Assembly: GCF_025263485.1 (NCBI RefSeq)
Contig: NZ_CP079863.1
Span: forward strand, 2,480,001 to 2,544,000
From: Mycobacterium sp. SMC-2
GTDB taxonomy: Bacteria; Actinomycetota; Actinomycetes; Mycobacteriales; Mycobacteriaceae
DNA length: 64,000 bases
Reading direction: 5' to 3'
Shown: positions 58,654 through 64,000 of the stretch, in pieces
Position numbering within the stretch: the first letter of the stretch is position 1
How the letters are laid out: every line of letters begins with the position of its first letter
Made by a program: the position numbers and the translations under genes
Notes under the pieces: model-generated
Database searches by the model: none
The model's input: only the letters and a program-made list of their open reading frames with translations
What the model was told of the DNA's origin: nothing

Positions 58654-60468
58654 ATGGTCACAAAAACCCCATTGGTAATCGGCGCGGCCGGATTACTCCT
58701 CGCGGCCGTCGCGATGTCCGGCTGCACGCCGCGGCCCGACGGGCCCGGCCCGGCGGCCGAAAAGTTCTTCGCCGCCCTGGCCATCGGCGACACCGCCACG
58801 GCCGCCCAACTCAGCGACAACCCCAACGAGGCCCGCGAAGCGCTCAACGCGGCGTGGGCGGGGCTGCAGGCGAGTCACCTCGACACGCAGATCCTCAACA
58901 CCAAGTACGCCGAGGACACCGGCACGGTCGGCTATCGCTTCACCTGGCACCTGCCCAAGAACCGGACCTGGACCTATGACGGCCACCTGAAGATGGCGCG
59001 CGACGAGGGGCGGTGGGAGGTCCGGTGGACCACCACCGGACTGCACCCCAAACTGGGCGAGCACCAGACGTTCGCGCTGCGGGCCGATGCGCCGCGGCGC
59101 GCCTCGGTGAACGAACTCGGCGGCAGCGACGTGCTGGTGCCGGGCTACCTGTACCACTACACGCTGGACGCCACCCAGGCCGGATCCGGATCGGCCCTGA
59201 TCGGAACGGCGCACGCGGTCGTGGACGTCCTGCATCCCTTCGACGGCGCGCTGAACGATCCGCAGCTGCTCGCCGAACAGGCCAGCTCGGCGACTCAGCC
59301 GGTGGACCTGGTGACGCTGCATCCCGACGACAACGACAAGGTCTTTCCGGCGATCGGCCGGCTGCCCGGCGTGGTGGTCACGCCCCAGCCCGAGATTCTG
59401 CCGACGGACCCGCATTTCGCGTCGGCGGTGCTGTCCGAGGTGAAGAAGGCCGTGGTCGACCGCCTCGACGGCGAGGCGGGCTGGCGGGTGGTCAGCGTCA
59501 ACCAGAACGGCGTCGAGGTCGAAGTGCTGCACGAGGTGCCGGCCGCACCGGCGCCCTCGATCTCGATCACGTTGGACCGGGTGGTGCAAAACGCCGCCCA
59601 GCGCGCGGTGGACACCCGCGGCGGCAAGGCGATGATGGTCGTGATCAAGCCGTCGACCGGGGAGATCCTGGCGATCGCGCAGAACGCGGGTGCTGACGCG
59701 GACGGCCTGCTGGCCACCACCGGGCTGTTCCCGCCGGGGTCGACGTTCAAGATGGTGACCGCGGGCGCGGCCGTCGACCGCGACATGGCCACCCCCAACA
59801 CGATGCTGGGCTGCCCGGGCCATCTCGACATCGGGCACCGCACCATCCCCAACTACGGTGGCTTCGACCTCGGCGTGGTGCCGATGTCGCGGGCGTTCGC
59901 CAGCTCCTGCAACACCACCTTCGCCGAGCTCAGCAGCAGGATGCCGCCCCGCGGTCTGACGCAGGCGGCCACCCGGTACGGGATCGGGCTGGACTATGAG
60001 GTCGACGGCATCACCACGGTGACCGGGTCGGTGCCGCCGACGGTGGACCTCGCCGAGCGCACCGAAGACGGCTTCGGCCAGGGCAAGGTGCTGGCGAGTC
60101 CGTTCGGCATGGCGCTGGTGGCGGCGACCGTGGCCGCCGGCAAGACCCCGACACCGCAGCTCATCGCGGGCCGGCCGACCGCGGTGCAGGGCGACACCAC
60201 GCCGATCAGCCCGAAGATGGTGGACGCGCTGCGGCCCATGATGCGGCTGGTGGTGACCAATGGGACCGCCAAGGAGATCGCCGGGTGCGGCGCGGTCTAC
60301 GGGAAAACCGGTGAGGCCGAGTTCCCGGGCGGATCGCATTCCTGGTTCGCCGGATACCGCGGCGACCTGGCGTTCGCCTCGCTGATCGTCGGCGGCGGCA
60401 GCTCGGAATACGCGGTTCGGATGACCAAGGTGATGTTCGAGTCGCTGCCGCCGGATTTCCTGGCCTGA
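58654..60468 (+). CDS. penicillin-binding lipoprotein (class B PBP, Rv2864c-like)
   Basis: A 604-residue membrane-anchored transpeptidase. The signal ends in lipobox VAMSGC with Cys24. An NTF2-like MecA-N domain (about 30-145) and a PBP dimer domain precede the transpeptidase: Ser363-x-x-Lys366 (PGSTFK), SCN at 418-420 and Lys551-Thr-Gly (YGKTGEAEF). All catalytic residues are present. ATG 58654 lies 8 bases after TAACAT. It likely crosslinks peptidoglycan, perhaps with reduced beta-lactam sensitivity as the MecA-N architecture suggests. Confidence 0.94.
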   Translation: MVTKTPLVIGAAGLLLAAVAMSGCTPRPDGPGPAAEKFFAALAIGDTATAAQLSDNPNEAREALNAAWAGLQASHLDTQILNTKYAEDTGTVGYRFTWHLPKNRTWTYDGHLKMARDEGRWEVRWTTTGLHPKLGEHQTFALRADAPRRASVNELGGSDVLVPGYLYHYTLDATQAGSGSALIGTAHAVVDVLHPFDGALNDPQLLAEQASSATQPVDLVTLHPDDNDKVFPAIGRLPGVVVTPQPEILPTDPHFASAVLSEVKKAVVDRLDGEAGWRVVSVNQNGVEVEVLHEVPAAPAPSISITLDRVVQNAAQRAVDTRGGKAMMVVIKPSTGEILAIAQNAGADADGLLATTGLFPPGSTFKMVTAGAAVDRDMATPNTMLGCPGHLDIGHRTIPNYGGFDLGVVPMSRAFASSCNTTFAELSSRMPPRGLTQAATRYGIGLDYEVDGITTVTGSVPPTVDLAERTEDGFGQGKVLASPFGMALVAATVAAGKTPTPQLIAGRPTAVQGDTTPISPKMVDALRPMMRLVVTNGTAKEIAGCGAVYGKTGEAEFPGGSHSWFAGYRGDLAFASLIVGGGSSEYAVRMTKVMFESLPPDFLA

Positions 60469-60572
60469 CGCCGGCGCGGTCGGCCGAGCGTCCGCAGAAT
60501 GCCGCCCGCAACGGCGTGTCGCCGTACAAACACGGACGCTCGCGCGGCCCGCGGCGGCGGTAAATTGCGAGA

Positions 60573-61157
60573 GTGAGCGAGTCCGGGGAAGAGATGGTGG
60601 CGTTGCGGGTCTCGGACGCCGACCGCAACGGCACGATGCGGCGACTGCACAACGCCGTCGCGCTCGGGCTGATCGACATCGACGAGTTCGAGCAGCGTTC
60701 GTCGCAGGTGTCCTACGCGCGCACCCGGTTAGAGCTGGACGGGCTGGTCGGCGACCTGCCCGGCCCGGGCGCGATCGTCACGTCCGCGGCTGACCGGGTC
60801 GAGCTGCGTGGCTGGGCCGGCTCGCTCAAACGCCACGGGGAATGGACGGTGCCCACCCGCCTGGCGCTGGTCCGCCGGCTGGGCTCCATCGAACTGGACC
60901 TCACCAAGGCCCGGTTTGCGGGCCCGGTCGTGGTCATCGAACTCGACATGCGGTTCGGCTCGGTGGACATCCGATTGCCCGACGGCGCCAGCGCGTCGAT
61001 CGACGACGTGGAGGTCTACGTGGGCAGCGCCCGCGACCGCCGCAAGGCCGCGCCGGGCGAAGGGCGCCCGCACGTCGTGCTGACGGGACGAGTGGTGTGC
61101 GGCTCGGTGATCATCCGGGGGCCGCGGCGCTCGTTGATCCGCGGCCGCTTCGGCTGA
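60573..61157 (+). CDS. DUF1707/cell-wall-active antibiotic response protein (Rv2862c-like)
   Basis: A 194-residue protein. The N-terminal DUF1707 segment (MVALRVSDADRNGTMRRLHN then LGLIDIDEFEQRSSQ) is common in actinobacteria. The C-terminal half has repeating beta strands (GSIELDLTKARFAGPVVVIE, GSVDIRLPDGAS, GSVIIRGPRR) like LiaF-type domains. Function is unknown. TAAATT at 60561-60566 ends 6 bases before GTG 60573, suggesting a leaderless mRNA; ATG 60594 is an alternative. Confidence 0.88.
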   Translation: MSESGEEMVALRVSDADRNGTMRRLHNAVALGLIDIDEFEQRSSQVSYARTRLELDGLVGDLPGPGAIVTSAADRVELRGWAGSLKRHGEWTVPTRLALVRRLGSIELDLTKARFAGPVVVIELDMRFGSVDIRLPDGASASIDDVEVYVGSARDRRKAAPGEGRPHVVLTGRVVCGSVIIRGPRRSLIRGRFG

Positions 61158-61184
61158 TCGAGCCGGCTGATTAAGCTGGTCGCC

Positions 61185-62042
61185 ATGCCTGCTCGCACCG
61201 CGCTTTCCCCCGGAGAGTTGTCCCCGACTCTGCCGGTGCCCGCGCGCATCCCCCGTCCGGAATACGCCTGGAAGGCGAGCGTGCGCGAGGGCAGCGAGCC
61301 GTGGGTGCAGACACCGGAGGTGATCGAGAAGATGCGGGTCGCCGGCCGGATCGCGGCCGGCGCGCTGGCCGAGGCGGGCAAAGCGGTGGCGCCCGGGGTG
61401 ACGACCGACGAACTGGACCGGATCGCCCACGAGTACATGGTCGACCACGGTGCCTACCCGTCGACCCTGGGCTACAAGGGCTACCCGAAGTCGTGCTGCA
61501 CGTCGCTCAACGAGGTCATCTGCCACGGCATCCCGGACTCGACGGTGATCGAAGACGGCGACATCGTCAACATCGACGTCACCGCCTACATCGACGGGGT
61601 GCACGGCGACACCAACGCGACGTTCCTGGCCGGCGACGTCGCGCAAGAGCACCGGCTGCTCGTCGAGCGGACCCGAGAGGCGACGATGCGCGCGATCAAC
61701 GCCGTCAAGCCGGGGCGGGCGCTGTCGGTCGTCGGCCGCGTGATCGAGGCGTACGCGAACCGGTTCGGCTACAACGTGGTTCGCGACTTCACCGGTCACG
61801 GCATCGGCACCACGTTCCACAACGGCCTGGTCGTGCTGCACTACGACCAGCCCTCGGTCACGACCATCATGCAGCCGGGGATGACGTTCACCATCGAACC
61901 GATGGTCAACCTCGGCGGCCTGGACTACGAGATCTGGGACGACGGCTGGACCGTGGTCACCAAGGACCGCAAGTGGACCGCGCAGTTCGAGCACACCCTG
62001 CTGGTGACCGACACCGGCGTCGAGATCCTCACGCTGCCGTGA
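61185..62042 (+). CDS. mapB: methionine aminopeptidase MapB
   Basis: A 285-residue type I methionine aminopeptidase with the N-terminal extension of mycobacterial MapB (PxxP-like [15 protein letters not shown]). Metal ligands are the Asp in [12 protein letters not shown] and [10 protein letters not shown], His in GHGIGTTFH, and Glu in FTIEPMVN and QFEHTLL. TAAGCT ends 7 bases before the ATG, another leaderless-type start. The length equals the M. tuberculosis enzyme. Confidence 0.97.
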   Translation: MPARTALSPGELSPTLPVPARIPRPEYAWKASVREGSEPWVQTPEVIEKMRVAGRIAAGALAEAGKAVAPGVTTDELDRIAHEYMVDHGAYPSTLGYKGYPKSCCTSLNEVICHGIPDSTVIEDGDIVNIDVTAYIDGVHGDTNATFLAGDVAQEHRLLVERTREATMRAINAVKPGRALSVVGRVIEAYANRFGYNVVRDFTGHGIGTTFHNGLVVLHYDQPSVTTIMQPGMTFTIEPMVNLGGLDYEIWDDGWTVVTKDRKWTAQFEHTLLVTDTGVEILTLP

Positions 62043-62050
62043 CGCTCGGA

Positions 62051-62113
62051 GGCGAGCAGACGCAAAAGCTCACATTTGGACCCCAAATTGGGACGCTTTT
62101 GCGTCTGCTCGCC
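62051..62113. terminator. 19-bp inverted repeat between mapB and cobQ
   Basis: GGCGAGCAGACGCAAAAGC (62051-62069) pairs perfectly with GCTTTTGCGTCTGCTCGCC (62095-62113) around a 25-base loop. It starts 8 bases after mapB and ends 8 bases before cobQ. GCGAGCAGACGCAAAA is a motif I recall as recurrent in mycobacterial intergenic DNA. It may terminate mapB or regulate cobQ. Confidence 0.6.
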
Positions 62114-62121
62114 GTGAATCG

Positions 62122-63621
62122 GTGAGCGGGGCGCTGCTGGTCGCCGGCACCAGTTCCGACGCCGGGAAGTCGGTGGTGGTCGCGGGCTTGTGCCGGTTGT
62201 TGGCGAGCCGCGGGGTTCGGGTGGCGCCGTTCAAGGCGCAGAACATGTCCAACAATTCCGTGGTCACCGTCGAAGGCGGCGAAATCGGCCGGGCCCAGGC
62301 GCTGCAGGCGCGGGCGGCGGGGTTGGAGCCCAGCGTCCGGTTCAACCCGATCCTGCTCAAGCCGGGCAGCGACCGGGCCTCGCAACTGGTGATCCGGGGG
62401 CAGGTCGCCGATTCGGTCACGGCGGCAAGCTATGTGCGGCACCGCGACCGCCTCGCGGCCATCGTTGCAGACGAATTGTCTTGCTTGCGTGGCGAATTCG
62501 ATGCCGTCATCTGTGAGGGGGCTGGCTCGCCCGCCGAAATCAATTTGCGTGCCACGGATTTGGCGAACATGGGATTGGCCAGGGCCGCGAACCTACCCGT
62601 GATCGTGGTGGGTGACATCGACCGCGGCGGGCTGCTCGCCCATCTGTTCGGGACGGTCGCGGTGCTCGAGCCCGACGACCAGGCGCTGATCGCCGGCTTC
62701 GTGGTCAACAAGTTCCGCGGCGACCCCGCCCTGCTGGAACCCGGACTGCGGCAACTGCAGGCGATGACCGGCCGTCCGACCTACGGGGTGCTGCCCTACG
62801 CCGACGAGCTCTGGCTCGACGCGGAGGACTCGCTGTCGGTGGTGGCGCACCGCGTCGTCGGCACCCCGGCGCCGCCGCGCGGCGACGAGTGGCTGCGGGT
62901 GGCCGCGATCCGCCTGCCCCGGATCTCCAACTCCACCGATGTCGAGGCGCTGGCGTGTGAGCCCGGCGTTCTGGTGCGCTGGGTCACCGACCCCGCCGAC
63001 CTGGCTGACACGGACCTGATTGTCATTCCCGGGAGCAGGGCCACCGTCGCCGACCTGTCCTGGTTGCGCGATCACGGCCTGGCCGAGGCGATCACCGGGC
63101 ACGCCGCAGCCGGCAAGCCGGTGCTGGGTATCTGCGGCGGCTTTCAGATGCTGTGCCGGCGCATCGACGACAGGGTGGAATCCGGGTGCGGCGAAGTCGC
63201 CGGGCTGGGGCTGCTGGACGCCGACATCGTCTTCGGCGAGCCCAAAATTCTGCGCCGCTGGCCGCCGCCGCTCGCCGGATACGAAATCCACCACGGCCGG
63301 GTGGCGCGGTGCGCCGAGGAGAGCTGGTTCGGCGCGCAGGGTGGGCGCGACGGTCTGGTCCGCGGCGCGGTCTTCGGCACCCACTGGCACGGCCTGCTCG
63401 ACAACGACGACTTCCGCCGCGCATGGCTCATCCGCGTTGCGGCCGCGGCCGGCCGCGACGGGTTCGTCGTCGCCGACACCGACGTCTCCGCGCGACGCGA
63501 CGCGCAGCTGGACACGATCGCCGACCTGCTGGCTTCCCATCTCGACGTCGACGCGGTTCTGGGCCTGCTCGACGGTCCGCCGCCGCGCCGGCCGCGCATC
63601 GCAAGTCGGTTGCGGCCCTAG
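62122..63621 (+). CDS. cobQ: cobyric acid synthase CobQ
   Basis: A 499-residue glutamine-dependent amidase that amidates side chains b, d, e and g of adenosylcobyrinic a,c-diamide in cobalamin synthesis. The N-terminal dethiobiotin-synthetase-like domain has [19 protein letters not shown] and [13 protein letters not shown]. The glutaminase domain has Cys338 (GICGGFQML) and His421 (GTHWHGLL). GTG 62122 follows the inverted repeat closely, with no Shine-Dalgarno visible. In M. tuberculosis cobQ1 is elsewhere (Rv0255c), so the location differs. Confidence 0.95.
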   Translation: MSGALLVAGTSSDAGKSVVVAGLCRLLASRGVRVAPFKAQNMSNNSVVTVEGGEIGRAQALQARAAGLEPSVRFNPILLKPGSDRASQLVIRGQVADSVTAASYVRHRDRLAAIVADELSCLRGEFDAVICEGAGSPAEINLRATDLANMGLARAANLPVIVVGDIDRGGLLAHLFGTVAVLEPDDQALIAGFVVNKFRGDPALLEPGLRQLQAMTGRPTYGVLPYADELWLDAEDSLSVVAHRVVGTPAPPRGDEWLRVAAIRLPRISNSTDVEALACEPGVLVRWVTDPADLADTDLIVIPGSRATVADLSWLRDHGLAEAITGHAAAGKPVLGICGGFQMLCRRIDDRVESGCGEVAGLGLLDADIVFGEPKILRRWPPPLAGYEIHHGRVARCAEESWFGAQGGRDGLVRGAVFGTHWHGLLDNDDFRRAWLIRVAAAAGRDGFVVADTDVSARRDAQLDTIADLLASHLDVDAVLGLLDGPPPRRPRIASRLRP

Positions 63622-63742
63622 GGGATTCGCCGGGCCGCGTCGGCGTGCGGGTCGAATTGACGGTGACGCAAAACCCGTTGGGCGCGCGTACAATTCGAGA
63701 AAATCGTCGCGCGCGCAGGCCGATTGGCGGTAGCGTGCATCA

Positions 63743-64000
63743 ATGCCCTCGATGATGACCACGCTGGACGGTTTCCCCGTCCCGGTAGCCGTGGCTGGTC
63801 CGGAGCAGGGCGTGGTGGTCGTGATCCTGGGGGACGAAGACCGAGTTCCCGCCGCGTACGACGCGGTCTGCGAGCGTCTGCACACCGCGTCGCTTCGGAC
63901 GGTCGTCATCGGGCTCGAGCCGCGCCTGACGCCGAAGTCGGTGATCGGCATCCTCGACGCACTGGGAATCGGGTGGGCCGTGGTGGTGGGCGACCGTGCG
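63743..64000 (+). CDS. unidentified protein, N-terminal part (alpha/beta-hydrolase-like)
   Basis: The frame from ATG 63743 is open to the window end (86 codons). It reads MPSMMTTLDGFPVPVAVAGP then a strand VVVVILGDEDRVPAAYDAVC and LHTASLRTVVIGLEPRLTPK, ending GIGWAVVVGDRA. The order of strands, a cap-like helix and a strand ending VVVGDRAG suggests an alpha/beta hydrolase with an altered nucleophile elbow, perhaps Rv2854-like. ATG 63752 or 63755 could also be the start. Low certainty on function. Confidence 0.55.
   Translation, partial: MPSMMTTLDGFPVPVAVAGPEQGVVVVILGDEDRVPAAYDAVCERLHTASLRTVVIGLEPRLTPKSVIGILDALGIGWAVVVGDRA

Noticed and set aside
62593..63951. 452-codon leftward frame opposite cobQ
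   Set aside because: Antisense shadow of cobQ without a domain.

Overview
The window is chromosomal DNA of a slow-growing Mycobacterium, most like the M. avium complex (inference). Evidence is the high GC, frequent GTG/TTG starts, and a gene order that follows M. tuberculosis Rv2920c-Rv2861c almost step by step: amt-glnB-glnD, helicase, ffh, amidohydrolases, TetR, dacB2, rpsP-KH-rimM-trmD, lppW, rplS-lepB-rnhB, fdhD, comM-dprA-viuB, xerC, rpsB-tsf-amiC, pyrH-frr-cdsA-rlmN, dxr-rip1-ispG, a PBP lipoprotein and mapB. It ends in cobQ and a partial gene.

Region by region: 1-2981 holds nitrogen sensing (amt end, PII, PII-modifying enzyme). 2994-12539 holds a helicase, a hydrolase, Ffh, two amidohydrolases, TetR, a D,D-carboxypeptidase and a SnoaL-like protein. 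12801-18436 is a translation/secretion/RNA block. 18443-21790 holds a GAF-ANTAR regulator, an epimerase, fdhD and a UPF0102 gene. 36334-45498 runs dprA, viuB-like, lactate monooxygenase, xerC, an M23 peptidase, rpsB-tsf, amiC, MarR and ChaB-like. 45525-49791 is a variable stretch with a decayed SDR gene, an MPT63-like secreted protein, an acyltransferase, an OmpR-type regulator and CsbD. 50165-63621 holds pyrH-frr-cdsA-rlmN, the isoprenoid/site-2-protease operon dxr-rip1-ispG, a GNAT, a PBP, mapB and cobQ.

The accessory part is an integrated element at 23202-35973 that splits the 3' end of comM. Both junctions share an 11-bp core. From left to right it has a phiRv1-type large serine integrase, an opposed 47-codon gene, an AT-rich region with six iteron-like repeats, a 49-codon ribbon-helix-helix protein, a winged-helix/zinc-cluster protein that may be a replication initiator, HNH, large terminase, portal, a scaffold-like protein, HK97-type capsid and three connector-like genes. 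A run of stem-loops ends in a terminator, and two leftward cargo genes follow. I see no tail, tape-measure or lysis gene. This gene set fits a capsid-forming phage satellite better than a full prophage. A 2163-bp IS21-family element sits exactly in the loop of its terminator.

The host comM is broken twice: an amber codon in place of an expected Trp, and the element itself. The window also shows many leaderless-type promoters, short tandem repeats near the hydrolase and near xerC, and several strong intergenic hairpins.
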